This document shows, in pieces, positions 35,383-44,825 of a DNA stretch of 64,000 nucleotides. The stretch's first letter is position 1. The number at the start of each line of letters is the position of its first letter. The notes beneath the pieces were generated by a model. It was not told the origin of the DNA and searched no databases. It saw only the letters and a program-made list of their open reading frames with translations. Both the position numbers and the translations under genes were made by a program. This stretch comes from Cytobacillus sp. NCCP-133. Lineage in GTDB: Bacteria > Bacillota > Bacilli > Bacillales > Cytobacillaceae. The DNA lies in assembly GCF_026011715.1 (NCBI RefSeq), contig NZ_BRVM01000004.1, positions 139,286-203,285 on the forward strand, read 5' to 3'.

Positions 35383-35455
35383 ACGGACAGTAGAAACCCG
35401 ATAAGTTCAACTAACTTTTCGAAGGAAGGACACCTTCGAAAAGAAGTTTCACTTT
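35383..35455. repeat. 73-bp direct repeat, copy 2
   Basis: Second identical copy, 116 bp from the first. Its right end runs 7 bp into the rnc reading frame and supplies its stop codon and last lysine. Identity across both copies implies recent duplication or conversion. Confidence 0.95.
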
Positions 35456-36192
35456 ATATGATTCTTCAATACTTCCAGAGCCATTTGGGCAGCATGCTGT
35501 TCCGCTTCTTTCTTTGAACGACCAGTGCCTGTCCCAAGCTCCAAGGCATTCAAGGAAACTGTGGAAACAAATTCACGATTATGAGCGGGTCCTTTTTCCT
35601 GAAGTATTTTATATTCAATAGAACCTGCACCATCACGCTGCACCAGCTCCTGCAGCTGGCTCTTAAAATCCATCACATGCGAAAAAGCACCTGAGTCAAT
35701 CTTAGGGAAAACGACTTTTTCCAAAAAGCCAACAACCCGATCCAGTCCTTTATCCAAATATAAGGCTCCGATAAAAGCTTCAAAAACATCCGCAAGCAAT
35801 GCCGGCCTGGACCTTCCTCCTGTCAATTCTTCCCCTTTTCCTAGAAGAATAAGCTCACCAAAGGATAGTGCATTTGCAAATGTGACCAGTGATGGCTCAC
35901 AAACAACAGCAGCCCTCAATTTAGTTAATTCACCTTCACTCATCATTGGATATTTGAGATAAAGGAATTTCGACACCGTCAGTTCAAGGACAGCATCACC
36001 CAAAAATTCGAGCCTTTCATTATCCTCGTAGGGCTTTCTCCGATGCTCATTCACATAAGATGAATGGGTAAAAGCTTGTTTTAAGAGTTTTTCATTTTCG
36101 AATTGAATTCCAATTTTAGCTTGAAATTCTTGAAATTGCTTTTCAATTGCGCGAAATGATTTTCTTTCTTTGTCTTTATTGTTGCTGCGCAT
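35449..36192 (-). CDS. rnc: Ribonuclease III
   Basis: Double-strand-specific endoribonuclease that processes rRNA, scRNA and mRNA. The catalytic domain has [20 protein letters not shown] near residue 62 and [16 protein letters not shown] near 130; the dsRNA-binding domain occupies about 175-245 ([25 protein letters not shown]). It is 247 aa. The stop codon and final Lys fall inside a 73-bp repeat, so the natural C-terminus may have been set by the repeat. It follows acpP with a terminator and candidate promoter between. Confidence 0.97.
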   Translation of the reverse strand: MRSNNKDKERKSFRAIEKQFQEFQAKIGIQFENEKLLKQAFTHSSYVNEHRRKPYEDNERLEFLGDAVLELTVSKFLYLKYPMMSEGELTKLRAAVVCEPSLVTFANALSFGELILLGKGEELTGGRSRPALLADVFEAFIGALYLDKGLDRVVGFLEKVVFPKIDSGAFSHVMDFKSQLQELVQRDGAGSIEYKILQEKGPAHNREFVSTVSLNALELGTGTGRSKKEAEQHAAQMALEVLKNHIK

Positions 36193-36271
36193 AATGCATC
36201 CACCTTGCTAACATAATATATTCTTGTTTTTGTACATTTGTTTAGATCACACTTTAACATTGCCTTCCCTA

Positions 36272-36300
36272 AGTTTACGTAATAAACCTTAAAAACGCAA
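36272..36300 (-). promoter_or_regulatory. Candidate rnc promoter
   Basis: Minus-strand TTGCGT (36295-36300), 17-bp spacer, TAAACT (36272-36277), about 80 bp before rnc. Confidence 0.35.
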
Positions 36301-36366
36301 AGAAACTCAGGTACTTTTGACCCTTAATTAGAATGAAACGATGTGATGGGTTCATATCCACAGAAG

Positions 36367-36394
36367 AAAGCCCCGTTATCATAACGGAGCTTTT
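36367..36394 (-). terminator. acpP terminator
   Basis: Hairpin AAGC-CCCGTTAT / ATAACGG-AGCTT (one mismatch) with a one-base loop region and minus-strand TTTCTTC tail, between acpP and rnc. Confidence 0.7.
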
Positions 36395-36407
36395 GCTGAA
36401 ACATATT

Positions 36408-36530
36408 TACTGTCCGCAGCCACCCGGCTGCTATCATTAACCTATTGGTACTTTGCAGCTTTTGTGACAGGTAGCAACGGACAATAAACATCCACTGATA
36501 AAGTTATTGCAGGAGGGGGATTCCCCTCAC
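36408..36530. repeat. Imperfect fold-back related to the 73-bp repeat
   Basis: TACTGTCCG near 36408 pairs with CGGACAATA near 36478, and the text from 36477 (ACGGACAATAAAC ... GATAAAGTT) follows the plan of the repeat at 35267. A GC-rich hairpin with GGGGGATTCCCC core follows at 36512-36525. The rest of this 360-bp acpP-rnc gap has no gene. Confidence 0.5.
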
Positions 36531-36553
36531 TGCAGAGTTGGTTTGCCTAACGA

Positions 36554-36787
36554 TTACTGGCTAGCTTTTATGTAATTTACAGCGTCACCGACTGTTGCGA
36601 TTTTTTCAGCGTCATCGTCAGAAATTTCCATGTCGAACTCATCTTCTAATTCCATAACTAATTCTACTACATCAAGGGAATCAGCACCAAGGTCATCTTT
36701 GAAAGAAGCTTCCAATTTCACTTCAGACTCTTCAACTCCAAGACGGTCTACGATGATCTTTGTTACACGTTCTAATACTTCTGCCAT
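36554..36787 (-). CDS. acpP: Acyl carrier protein
   Basis: A 77-residue acidic carrier of growing acyl chains. The phosphopantetheine serine is in [17 protein letters not shown]. The start has GGGGAGGTG upstream. It lies 91 bp downstream of fabG and has a strong promoter of its own in that gap, which fits its need for high expression. Confidence 0.98.
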   Translation of the reverse strand: MAEVLERVTKIIVDRLGVEESEVKLEASFKDDLGADSLDVVELVMELEDEFDMEISDDDAEKIATVGDAVNYIKASQ

Positions 36788-36809
36788 GCTTGTTCACCTC
36801 CCCTCAAGT

Positions 36810-36838
36810 ATTATAGATTATTTTAGGGCCTTATTGAA
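36810..36838 (-). promoter_or_regulatory. acpP promoter
   Basis: Minus-strand TTCAAT (36833-36838), 17-bp spacer, perfect TATAAT (36810-36815), 22 bp before acpP. Confidence 0.65.
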
Positions 36839-36878
36839 AGGTTTTATTAAACTTTTTGCATTACAAGCCTGTTACAAA

Positions 36879-37622
36879 TTACATAACCATGCCGCCATCT
36901 ACATGCAGGGTTTGCCCTGTCATATAGCGGCTGTCTTCTGATGCAAGAAAAACGGCAACATTGGCAATATCAGCCGGATCGCCGAAACGTGCCAATGGAA
37001 TTTGCTTCAGCATTTGATCTCTTACTTCTTCATTGAGCTTATCCGTCATATCTGTTGTGATAAAGCCTGGGGCAATGGCATTAACCGTAATGCCTCGGGA
37101 TGCAAGCTCCTTCGCTGATGTTTTTGTTAGTCCAATTACACCGGATTTAGCAGCAACATAGTTAGCCTGACCCGGATTTCCACTGACACCAACGATAGAA
37201 GAAATATTGATGATTCGGCCGCTGCGCTGTTTCATCATTTGCCTTGTAACTGCTTTTGTACAAAGGAAAACGCCTTTAAGATTTATGTTAATAACATCAT
37301 CCCATTCTTCTTCCTTCATTCTCATAAGCAAATTATCTTTTGTAATGCCTGCATTATTGACAAGAATATCAAGCTTGCCAAACTTTTCAATTGTTTCCTT
37401 AACCATATTAGCCACAGATTCACTGCTGGAAACATCACACTGGACAGCGAATGCATTTCTGCCTAATGCTTTGATTTCGTCAACTACTTCATTTGCTCTG
37501 GATTCACTGCCGGAATAATTAACTGCAATGTCTGCACCCTGTTTGGCGAGGCCAAGAGCGATTTCCCTGCCAATGCCCCGGGAAGCACCAGTAACTAATG
37601 CCGATTTTCCCTCTAGCTTCAT
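36879..37622 (-). CDS. fabG: 3-oxoacyl-ACP reductase
   Basis: NADPH-dependent reductase of fatty acid elongation, a short-chain dehydrogenase of 247 aa. It has [19 protein letters not shown] (cofactor loop), NNAGITKDN, the catalytic serine in NISSIVG and YVAAKSG, and [15 protein letters not shown]. The ATG at 37622 overlaps the fabD stop (ATGA) and has AAGGAGG upstream. Confidence 0.97.
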   Translation of the reverse strand: MKLEGKSALVTGASRGIGREIALGLAKQGADIAVNYSGSESRANEVVDEIKALGRNAFAVQCDVSSSESVANMVKETIEKFGKLDILVNNAGITKDNLLMRMKEEEWDDVININLKGVFLCTKAVTRQMMKQRSGRIINISSIVGVSGNPGQANYVAAKSGVIGLTKTSAKELASRGITVNAIAPGFITTDMTDKLNEEVRDQMLKQIPLARFGDPADIANVAVFLASEDSRYMTGQTLHVDGGMVM

Positions 37623-38566
37623 CTCAATTCCTCCTTCAAGGACTCTGTTACTGCCGCGCATGTTTCCTCATCTGAAACCGCATAAGTCTTTAGTGAACGG
37701 TCAACTTTTTTAACTAAGCCTGTCAGAACTTTTCCAGGTCCAATTTCAATAAATGTATCCACTCCAAGGTCAGCCATTTTGCGGATAGAATCCTCCCACA
37801 GGACAGGAGAATATAATTGCTCGATCAATCTGCTGTTAATTTCCGAAGCAGCTGTCATTTCAGAAGCAGTTACGTTAGCAATAACAGGGATTGCCGCATC
37901 CTTAATTTCAATCTCGTCAAGGATTTGTTTAAACTTCGCAGCAGCGGGCTTCATTAGCTCGGAATGGAAAGGTCCGCTGACATCTAAAGGCAGCACGCGC
38001 TTTGCCCCAGCTTCTTTTGCCTTTACCGAAGCTTGTTCAACACCTGCTCTTGAACCCGAAATGACGATCTGTCCAGGGCAATTCAAGTTTGCGAGCTGAA
38101 CCGGATTGCCGCCTGCCGTAATTTCTTCAGTAACCGCTGTAAGCTTGTCCCTATCAAGACCTAAGACTGCTGCCATCGTTCCTTCGCCATTAGGTACAGC
38201 TTCTTCCATGAACTCTCCTCGTTTTCGAACAGCATACACACCGTCTTCAAAAGAGATCGCTCCCGCTGCAACAAGCGCTGTATATTCACCAAGACTGTGG
38301 CCCGCCACATAGTCAGGTTTAACGCCAGATCTTTTAAAGTAATCCAAAATGGCAATGCTAGCAGTCAGAAGTGCAGGCTGAGCATTTGTTGTTAATGTCA
38401 ATTTTTCCTGAGGCCCCTCAAAAATAAGTGAAGATAGTGAAAAACCCAGTTTTTGATCAGCATTTTCGAAAAATTGTTTTACTTTTTCATCTTGTTCAGC
38501 TAATGCTTTTCCCATCCCTGCTGTCTGCGACCCCTGACCAGGGAACAAAAAGGCTATTTTACCCAT
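37619..38566 (-). CDS. fabD: Malonyl CoA-ACP transacylase
   Basis: Moves malonyl from CoA to ACP. It has [14 protein letters not shown] at the N-terminus, the nucleophile in [14 protein letters not shown] (Ser near residue 90), GPFHSELM with the catalytic histidine, and [15 protein letters not shown]. The ATG at 38566 with GGAGGG 7 nt upstream gives 315 aa. It is in the FapR-controlled row fapR-plsX-fabD-fabG. Confidence 0.97.
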   Translation of the reverse strand: MGKIAFLFPGQGSQTAGMGKALAEQDEKVKQFFENADQKLGFSLSSLIFEGPQEKLTLTTNAQPALLTASIAILDYFKRSGVKPDYVAGHSLGEYTALVAAGAISFEDGVYAVRKRGEFMEEAVPNGEGTMAAVLGLDRDKLTAVTEEITAGGNPVQLANLNCPGQIVISGSRAGVEQASVKAKEAGAKRVLPLDVSGPFHSELMKPAAAKFKQILDEIEIKDAAIPVIANVTASEMTAASEINSRLIEQLYSPVLWEDSIRKMADLGVDTFIEIGPGKVLTGLVKKVDRSLKTYAVSDEETCAAVTESLKEELR

Positions 38567-38595
38567 CGTATTTCCCTCCACGTTCATTGATTAGA

Positions 38596-39600
38596 TTATT
38601 TGATAGCTGTTTTTTCTGCCTCTTTTTCAACCGCTGCCTTAATCGTTTCAGTGACATTATTTTCGATCATATTACGTGTCTGCCTAACTGCACTGAATAA
38701 CGCTGTTGCATCTGAAGAACCATGCGCCTTAATAACCGGCGCCTTTAATCCGAATAATCCGGCACCGCCGTATTCCGAATAATCCATTTTGGATTTAAGC
38801 TGGTATAGATCAGGCTTTAATGCTGCAGCAGCCAGCTTTGTTTTAAAGCTGCTTGTCAAAGCGGTTTTTAGCATTTTAAAAACAGATTGGGCAGTACCCT
38901 CAATGGTCTTGAGCACCATATTGCCTGTAAATCCATCTGTAACAACAACATCTGCAGCACCCTCGAGCAAATCGCGCGCTTCCACATTTCCAATGAAGTT
39001 GATATCCGCCTGCTTCAGCAGATCAAAGGTGTTTTTAGCCAGTTCATTGCCTTTTTTCTCTTCTGTTCCAATGTTTAAAAGTCCTACTCTCGGATTAGTT
39101 ACTCCGCGTACCTTTTCGGTATAAATGGATCCCATAATCGCATATTGAAGAAGATGCTCAGGCTTCGCATCTACATTCGCCCCTACATCGAGCAAAAGAA
39201 AACCTTCCCCCCCGATCGTTGGAAGCGTAGGTGATAAGGCCGGTCGTTCAATCCCTTCGATCCTTCCTACAACAAAAAGGCCTGCCGCCATAAGGGCACC
39301 TGTGTTGCCCGCCGAAATGCATGCATCTGCTTTCCTTTCAGAAACAAGCTGCGCAGCAAGCACCATTGAAGCATTTTTCTTTCTGCGCACAGCCCTTACT
39401 GGTTCATCATCCGGCAAAATGACTTCGTCTGTATGTAAAATTCCGATCCGATCATAAGACGTGAGGTATTCGTTTATTTTCAATTCATCCCCTACAAGAG
39501 TAATGTGCACATCTTTATACTCTGCAGCAGCTTTCATTGCTCCTCGTACAATTTCCTTTGGCGCATTGTCGCCTCCCATTGCATCTATTGCAATTTTCAT
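38596..39600 (-). CDS. plsX: Phosphate acyltransferase PlsX
   Basis: Makes acyl-phosphate from acyl-ACP for the PlsY route of phosphatidic acid synthesis. It is 334 aa, beginning [20 protein letters not shown], with [48 protein letters not shown] and [21 protein letters not shown] in part. It follows fapR by 20 bp. Confidence 0.97.
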   Translation of the reverse strand: MKIAIDAMGGDNAPKEIVRGAMKAAAEYKDVHITLVGDELKINEYLTSYDRIGILHTDEVILPDDEPVRAVRRKKNASMVLAAQLVSERKADACISAGNTGALMAAGLFVVGRIEGIERPALSPTLPTIGGEGFLLLDVGANVDAKPEHLLQYAIMGSIYTEKVRGVTNPRVGLLNIGTEEKKGNELAKNTFDLLKQADINFIGNVEARDLLEGAADVVVTDGFTGNMVLKTIEGTAQSVFKMLKTALTSSFKTKLAAAALKPDLYQLKSKMDYSEYGGAGLFGLKAPVIKAHGSSDATALFSAVRQTRNMIENNVTETIKAAVEKEAEKTAIK

Positions 39601-39620
39601 GACGATTCATCCTTTAGTGA

Positions 39621-40181
39621 TTATTTTTTTCTGAACATATCGAATTCGCCTTTAAAAACCTGTTCGTTGTTTACAAAGCTATTTACCTCGACAATTGTCC
39701 TGCCGCTTTCATTATCGATTGTAAGCACTCTCGCTTTGGCAATTACACGTTCATTTAATTTAACTGGCCTTGTAAACTGAATGCTTGCCTTTGCCGTTAG
39801 AGCAAGCTCATCATTTATCACAGCCACTGCAAGTGAATTTGCCTGGGCAAACATGTGGTGTCCGCGGGCAATTTGATTTCTTTTGAAAACATGTTCTCCT
39901 TTTACATCAAATATGGAAATAGCCGTTTTATCCAATTCAATATCTATTATTTCACCGATTATTTCTTCTATAGGCAATGATCGGACTTCATTCTCAAATC
40001 TTTTCTCAGCCACATGCTTGATCCGTTCACGCAATTCTGGAATAGACAGTTCTAAGCGGTCGAGTCTTATTGTCTGAACACTCACCGAAAATTTCTCAGA
40101 AAGCTCTTCATCAGTTACAAAAGGATTTTCTTTTATTGTGTCCGTTAATAATTGCTGGCGTTCTTTTTTATTTCTTTTCAT
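39621..40181 (-). CDS. fapR: Fatty acid and phospholipid biosynthesis repressor FapR
   Basis: Repressor of lipid genes that senses malonyl-CoA. A DeoR-like winged helix ([21 protein letters not shown] in part, residues about 19-42) is followed by a hot-dog fold ligand domain ([30 protein letters not shown]). It is 186 aa from the ATG at 40181; the longer frame to 40253 would run through its own promoter and is rejected. A near-perfect FapR operator lies 22-40 bp upstream, so the operon is self-repressed, as in B. subtilis. Confidence 0.96.
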   Translation of the reverse strand: MKRNKKERQQLLTDTIKENPFVTDEELSEKFSVSVQTIRLDRLELSIPELRERIKHVAEKRFENEVRSLPIEEIIGEIIDIELDKTAISIFDVKGEHVFKRNQIARGHHMFAQANSLAVAVINDELALTAKASIQFTRPVKLNERVIAKARVLTIDNESGRTIVEVNSFVNNEQVFKGEFDMFRKK

Positions 40182-40202
40182 TAAAATTCCACCGTCCGAG
40201 AT

Positions 40203-40221
40203 ATTAAGACTAGGTACTAAT
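40203..40221 (-). promoter_or_regulatory. FapR operator
   Basis: Minus-strand ATTAGTACCTAGTCTTAAT matches the known FapR box (TTAGTACCTAGTCTTAAT type). It begins just after the -10 of the fapR promoter, covering the start point. Confidence 0.9.
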
Positions 40222-40224
40222 AGT

Positions 40225-40253
40225 AGTATATAATCAAAAAAAGCAGATTGCAA
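40225..40253 (-). promoter_or_regulatory. fapR operon promoter
   Basis: Minus-strand TTGCAA (40248-40253), 17-bp spacer, TATACT (40225-40230). The -35 lies inside the downstream arm of the recG terminator stem. Confidence 0.75.
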
Positions 40254-40280
40254 GACAGAATTTTCCTGGCAATCTGCTTT
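40236..40280 (-). terminator. recG terminator
   Basis: Perfect 12-bp stem (AAAGCAGATTGC 40240-40251, GCAATCTGCTTT 40269-40280), 17-base loop, followed on the minus strand by seven T. It overlaps the fapR promoter. Confidence 0.88.
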
Positions 40281-40319
40281 GGCAAAATTGTTGGTTTAGC
40301 TTATGATTGTACTCCGCTG

Positions 40320-40500
40320 ATTTCAGCAGGGGCCACTTGTTTCCTCAGGGAGGAATTGAGATCCTCGGCTTCGACTGTGGGACCTCCCGCAGCCCAATGA
40401 ATAATCTTTCCCTGAATCAGCACTGCACGAAAAAAATGCGGATGCAATTCGAGGATCAAGTACCCACAGCGAAGATCAACTCAGTGGGTTACTCTATTCC
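40320..40500. repeat. Degenerate dispersed intergenic repeat, copy B
   Basis: Shares ordered blocks with 2650-2830 (see that entry), in the same orientation. It fills the gap between the recG stop and its terminator, so it would be the 3' untranslated part of the recG mRNA. Confidence 0.6.
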
Positions 40501-40507
40501 TGTTCCA

Positions 40508-42577
40508 TTAGTCCAGCTTTTCCCCTTCAAGTACTCCTGTTTCTTTTAAGTAATTCCGTAAAGGCATGTACTCATCTGAATGCCAGAATTCATGGGTTTC
40601 AACAAGAGCAGCTGCATCGTTTCTTGCCGTTTCGAGAGCACGGTAATCATGGACCATATCAGCGACTTTAAATTCGGGCAGCCCGCTTTGTTTTTTTCCG
40701 AAAAAGTCGCCGGGCCCCCTTAGCTCCAAATCCTTTTCACTGAGCGCAAATCCATCATTTGTTTCAGTCATAATTTTCATGCGCTCTTTTCCTACTTCAG
40801 ATTTAGGATCAGCAAGAAGAATACAATAAGATTGCTTATCTCCTCTTCCCACCCTCCCTCTTAACTGATGGAGCTGTGCGAGACCAAATCTTCCTGCATC
40901 ATAGATGACCATCATGGTTGCATTTGGGACATTCACACCAACCTCGACAACCGTGGTAGAAACTAGAACTTGTGTTTCGTTTTTACTGAAAGCCTTCATG
41001 ATCTTATCTTTTTCATCAGGATGAAGCCTGCCATGCATGAGGCCGACGTCATAGCGGCCATGAAAATGATGCATCAGTGTGGCATGGACATCTATGGCGT
41101 TTTGGACATCCAGTTTGTCTGACTCCTCAATAAGGGGACAGATCACATATATCTGCTGGCCAGCTGAAAGCTCCTTTTCCATAAAGCCAAGAACCCTATC
41201 CAGCATTTCAGGCTTAGCCCAATATGTTTCAATAGATTTTCGTCCAGCAGGCATTTCATCGATGATGGAAACATCCATTTCACCAAAAACAGTGATGGCA
41301 AGCGTTCTCGGGATTGGTGTGGCAGTCATAAACAGCACATCTGGATGTTCTCCTTTTTCCCTGAGTATTCGGCGCTGTCCTACACCAAACCGGTGCTGCT
41401 CGTCTGTAATGACAAGTCCAAGCTTATTAAATTCAACTTCCTCCTGGATGAGTGCATGAGTTCCTATAAGAATATCAATTTTTCCATCCTTCAGATGCTC
41501 AAGGAGTTCTTTCCTCCGTTTTCCTTTTACTGAGCTTGTCAGCAGCTCACAGCGCAAATGAAACGGTTCAAGCATAGCTTTTAAGGATTCCGCATGCTGT
41601 TCTGCCAGAATTTCTGTCGGAACCATTAATGCTCCTTGAAAACCTGCTGTTCTGCTGGCAAAAAGCGCTATGGCAGCTACTGCTGTTTTCCCTGATCCCA
41701 CGTCCCCCTGTAAAAGCCGGTTCATCCGATATGGAGTTTTCATATCAGCCAGGATTTCATTGATTACCCTTTTTTGTGCAGTTGTTAGCGCAAAAGGAAA
41801 GGAGTCTATAAATTCCATCAATCTCGGAAGATCATAAGCTTGGATAATTCCTTTTGATTGTTCTCTTTCAATCTTTCGCAGCGCTTGCATTTTTAGTTGA
41901 AAATAGAAGAATTCTTCATAAACAAAACGCCGTCTTCCCTGTTTCAATTCATTATCGTCTGCAGGAAAATGAAGGGATCGCATTGCATCTCGTCTATTTA
42001 ACAGTTTATACTGCATTAAATAATGCTCAGGCAATGTTTCTTCTAGTTCATTGCCGTACTGCGAGAAGGCAAGGTTAATAAAACGCCTAAGCCCTTTGAC
42101 AGTGATTTTTCCCTTAACGGCATAAACAGGCTCAAAATCTTTTTTATTTGAGGCCGACCCAATCTTCAGTTCATTTGCTGAAATGAGCTGCCTATGCTGA
42201 TCCCATTTACCTGTAACGGTTACCGTTTCATTCAGTGTCATTTTATTTTTCAAATATGGCTGATTAAACATCACAACTTGAATTAGATATCGATCGACAA
42301 GCACCCTGACTGTGAGTCTGGATCGCTTTCTTCCGTAATAGGCCAGAGATGGTTCGCTGTGAACCTTCCCCTCCACAGTTACTCTTTCGTCATGCTTTAA
42401 TTCAGCGAGATCTTTTAGCCTGTAATCCTCGTACCTATATGGAAAATGCTCAAGTAAATCTTTAACTGTAATAATATTCATTTCGGCCAGTGACTCTGCC
42501 GTTTCTTCTCCAATTCCTTTAACAGCCGTAACAGATTGGTTTAAGTTTTGATTCACATTAATTGAGCGGCATGCCAA
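40508..42577 (-). CDS. recG: ATP-dependent DNA helicase RecG
   Basis: Branch-migrating helicase that reverses stalled forks. The wedge domain spans about 10-160 (VKGIGEETAESLAEM, FPYRYEDYRLKDL), then LLQGDVGSGKTAVAAIALFA (Walker A), ITDEQHRFGVGQR (DEQH box), MTATPIPRTLAITVFG and HQLRGRVGRGDKQSYC. 689 aa. The start is not clear: the frame opens with TTG at 42577 or GTG at 42556, neither with a good ribosome binding site, and an upstream stop blocks extension. The nearby ATG at 42573 is out of frame. In B. subtilis sdaAB-sdaAA lie between fakA and recG; they are absent here. Confidence 0.95.
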   Translation of the reverse strand: MACRSINVNQNLNQSVTAVKGIGEETAESLAEMNIITVKDLLEHFPYRYEDYRLKDLAELKHDERVTVEGKVHSEPSLAYYGRKRSRLTVRVLVDRYLIQVVMFNQPYLKNKMTLNETVTVTGKWDQHRQLISANELKIGSASNKKDFEPVYAVKGKITVKGLRRFINLAFSQYGNELEETLPEHYLMQYKLLNRRDAMRSLHFPADDNELKQGRRRFVYEEFFYFQLKMQALRKIEREQSKGIIQAYDLPRLMEFIDSFPFALTTAQKRVINEILADMKTPYRMNRLLQGDVGSGKTAVAAIALFASRTAGFQGALMVPTEILAEQHAESLKAMLEPFHLRCELLTSSVKGKRRKELLEHLKDGKIDILIGTHALIQEEVEFNKLGLVITDEQHRFGVGQRRILREKGEHPDVLFMTATPIPRTLAITVFGEMDVSIIDEMPAGRKSIETYWAKPEMLDRVLGFMEKELSAGQQIYVICPLIEESDKLDVQNAIDVHATLMHHFHGRYDVGLMHGRLHPDEKDKIMKAFSKNETQVLVSTTVVEVGVNVPNATMMVIYDAGRFGLAQLHQLRGRVGRGDKQSYCILLADPKSEVGKERMKIMTETNDGFALSEKDLELRGPGDFFGKKQSGLPEFKVADMVHDYRALETARNDAAALVETHEFWHSDEYMPLRNYLKETGVLEGEKLD

Positions 42578-42735
42578 AATGGGTTGCTTGTTTCAATGGC
42601 AAACCGCCACCCCTCCCTGCGCAGTTTCTTAAATAATACAGGCCAAAAACTCATGCTTTCTAACTAGCACATTTTTTAATTGACTTTGCAAATCAGGAAT
42701 TACCTCTAAGCATTGTTTTCTGCTTGTAAACAGGC

Positions 42736-42762
42736 AAAAGCGAAGGCAGTGCCCCCGCTTCA
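42736..42762 (-). terminator. Probable fakA terminator
   Basis: Stem AAGCG-AA-GGC/GCC-CC-CGCTT (two mismatches, 3-base loop), then TTTTGCC on the minus strand, 8 bp past the fakA stop. Confidence 0.5.
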
Positions 42763-42769
42763 CATAATG

Positions 42770-44446
42770 TTATTCGATTGAGAAGATGAAAGAATATAGA
42801 GGCTGTTTGCCATCATGGACTTCCACTTCAACATCTTCATGCTTTTCTTCAATATAGCTGATAAGAGCGTCCACTTCACCCTCTGATGCATCTTCACCTT
42901 TTAATATGGTCAGGATTTCAGAGTCTTTGTCAATCATCCTATCAAGAAGGTCCTTAGCAGCTTGCACACGATCTTTGTTTTTTACAACAATCTTCCCATT
43001 TGCTATGCCCATGAAATCATCTTTTTCAATTTCAAGGCCATCAATGCTTGTATCTCGGACAGCGAATGTAATTTGTCCTGTCTTGACATTTTGAAGAGCA
43101 TCTGTCATCTCATCCTCATTTTGGACAAGGTCAGCACTTGGGTTAAAAGCAAGGAGAGCAGCCATGCCTTGAGGAACTGTTTTGGAAGGAACAACAACAG
43201 CGTCTTCCTCAGACACTTCAGCAGCCTGCTGTGCTGCCATGATAATGTTTTTATTATTTGGCAAAATAATTATTTTTTCTGCGTTCACTTCTTTGATAGC
43301 TTTCACGATATCCTCTGTACTTGGATTCATCGTCTGTCCGCCTTCAATCACCGCATGCGCTCCAATGCTGCGAAAAAGATCTGCAATTCCGCTTCCCATT
43401 GATACGGTTACAATTCCGTATTCTTGCTTTTCTTTCGGCTTTGTTTCAGCAGCTAATGGCGTCTGTATGTCTTCAATCAAGTTAGTATGCTGCTGGCGCA
43501 TATTTTCAATTTTCATATTAATTAAACTGCCGTAGCGCTGTCCGTAAGTTAAACAATCCCCTGGCTTCTCGGAGTGAATATGTACTTTTACTAGCTGCTC
43601 ATCCGCAATAACCAATAGAGAATCCCCATACTGGCTCAGATCCTGGCGGAACTTCTCTTCTGAAAAAGGATTTGAAGACAGCTTTTCACTTTCAAATTTC
43701 ACCATAAATTCTGTGCAATATCCGAATTCGATATCTTCAGTATTCATGAAACTATGTACATTTTTGTGATGTTCCGCGCTTACCAGGTCATTCATCTTTG
43801 GAAGTGTAGCAGGTGTATCTGGAAGTTTCTCACCTTTAAGCACTGCCAGAAATCCCTCATAGACAAATACAAGGCCTTGTCCTCCACTGTCTACTACTCC
43901 CACTTCTTTAAGAACAGGAAGTAATTCTGGAGTGCGGTTTAATGAAGCTCTGGCTTCTTTTAACACTTCCTCCATAATAGCAACAATATCATTTTCATTT
44001 TTAGCAGCCTGCACAGCCTTCCTGGCAGAATCCTTCGAAACGGTCAGGATTGTTCCCTCAACTGGCTTCATTACTGCTTTGTAAGCAGTTTCGACACCAG
44101 CATTCAGTGCATCTGCAAATTCCTTCCCATTAATCGCAGCCTTTTGTTCAATGGATTTGGAAAAGCCGCGGAAAAGCTGAGAAAGGATAACTCCGGAGTT
44201 TCCTCGGGCACCCATCAGCAAGCCTTTAGAAAGGGCAGAACCTACCTTTCCGATATGCTCCTGAATATTACTTTTAACCTCCTTTGTACCAGAAGTCATG
44301 GACAAATTCATGTTTGTTCCCGTGTCTCCATCCGGAACAGGGAATACATTTAATGCATCTACTAATTTTGCATTAGCAGACAAATGGTTCGCTCCTTGAA
44401 TAACCATTTCCGCAAAAAGCTTCCCATCTAAAACTTTTATTGACAC
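42770..44446 (-). CDS. fakA: Fatty acid kinase catalytic subunit FakA (YloV, DhaL family)
   Basis: Phosphorylates exogenous fatty acids bound to FakB for use by PlsY. The DhaL-type kinase domain has NVFPVPDGDTGTNMNLSMTSG in part near residue 35 (Asp metal ligands) and GARGNSGVILSQLFRGF; a middle domain and a C-terminal EDD/DegV-like region (NNKNIIMAAQQAAEVS) follow. 558 aa from a GTG start with GGAGG 7 nt upstream. It is 16 bp after yloU. It works next to plsX and fapR in lipid supply; fakB is not in the window. Confidence 0.94.
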   Translation of the reverse strand: MSIKVLDGKLFAEMVIQGANHLSANAKLVDALNVFPVPDGDTGTNMNLSMTSGTKEVKSNIQEHIGKVGSALSKGLLMGARGNSGVILSQLFRGFSKSIEQKAAINGKEFADALNAGVETAYKAVMKPVEGTILTVSKDSARKAVQAAKNENDIVAIMEEVLKEARASLNRTPELLPVLKEVGVVDSGGQGLVFVYEGFLAVLKGEKLPDTPATLPKMNDLVSAEHHKNVHSFMNTEDIEFGYCTEFMVKFESEKLSSNPFSEEKFRQDLSQYGDSLLVIADEQLVKVHIHSEKPGDCLTYGQRYGSLINMKIENMRQQHTNLIEDIQTPLAAETKPKEKQEYGIVTVSMGSGIADLFRSIGAHAVIEGGQTMNPSTEDIVKAIKEVNAEKIIILPNNKNIIMAAQQAAEVSEEDAVVVPSKTVPQGMAALLAFNPSADLVQNEDEMTDALQNVKTGQITFAVRDTSIDGLEIEKDDFMGIANGKIVVKNKDRVQAAKDLLDRMIDKDSEILTILKGEDASEGEVDALISYIEEKHEDVEVEVHDGKQPLYSFIFSIE

Positions 44447-44462
44447 AAGACTTTCCTCCTCA

Positions 44463-44825
44463 CTACGGGTTCGTTACTCGAACTCCCTGAACATAAATAT
44501 TAACTGAGTCAGTGCTAAGCCCCACGGTTTTATCAAGGGTATATTTTACTTTCGATTGCACGTTGTGGGCAACCTCTGAAATTTTCGTTCCGTAACTAAC
44601 AATAATATACATGTCGATATGTACTTCATCTTGTTCCTGGCGGACAATCACGCCGCGGGTGAAATTTTCTTTACGAAGAATATCTGTAAGGCCGTCTTTA
44701 ATTTGATTTTTTGAGGCCATACCTACAATGCCGTAGCAGTCAACTGCTGCACCGCCTGCGATTGTTGCAATTACGTCATTTGAGATATCAATTTGCCCGA
44801 AATTAGTTTTTAGTTCGATGGACAT
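44463..44825 (-). CDS. yloU: Asp23/Gls24 family envelope stress protein YloU
   Basis: A 120-residue Asp23 protein: IELKTNFGQIDISNDVIATIAGGAA, DCYGIVGMASKNQIKDG, VHIDMYIIVSYGTKISEVA and VNIYVQGVRV. The family is linked to envelope or alkaline stress and to FakA. The ATG at 44825 has AAAGGGGG upstream. A long leader of about 200 nt with hairpins precedes it. Confidence 0.94.
   Translation of the reverse strand: MSIELKTNFGQIDISNDVIATIAGGAAVDCYGIVGMASKNQIKDGLTDILRKENFTRGVIVRQEQDEVHIDMYIIVSYGTKISEVAHNVQSKVKYTLDKTVGLSTDSVNIYVQGVRVTNP

Noticed and set aside
35267..35455. CRISPR array
   Set aside because: Only two repeats of 73 bp, one 43-bp spacer related to the repeat, no cas genes.
40307..40549. 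80-codon plus-strand ORF downstream of recG
   Set aside because: Runs through the dispersed repeat and into the recG end; frame opened by the repeat.
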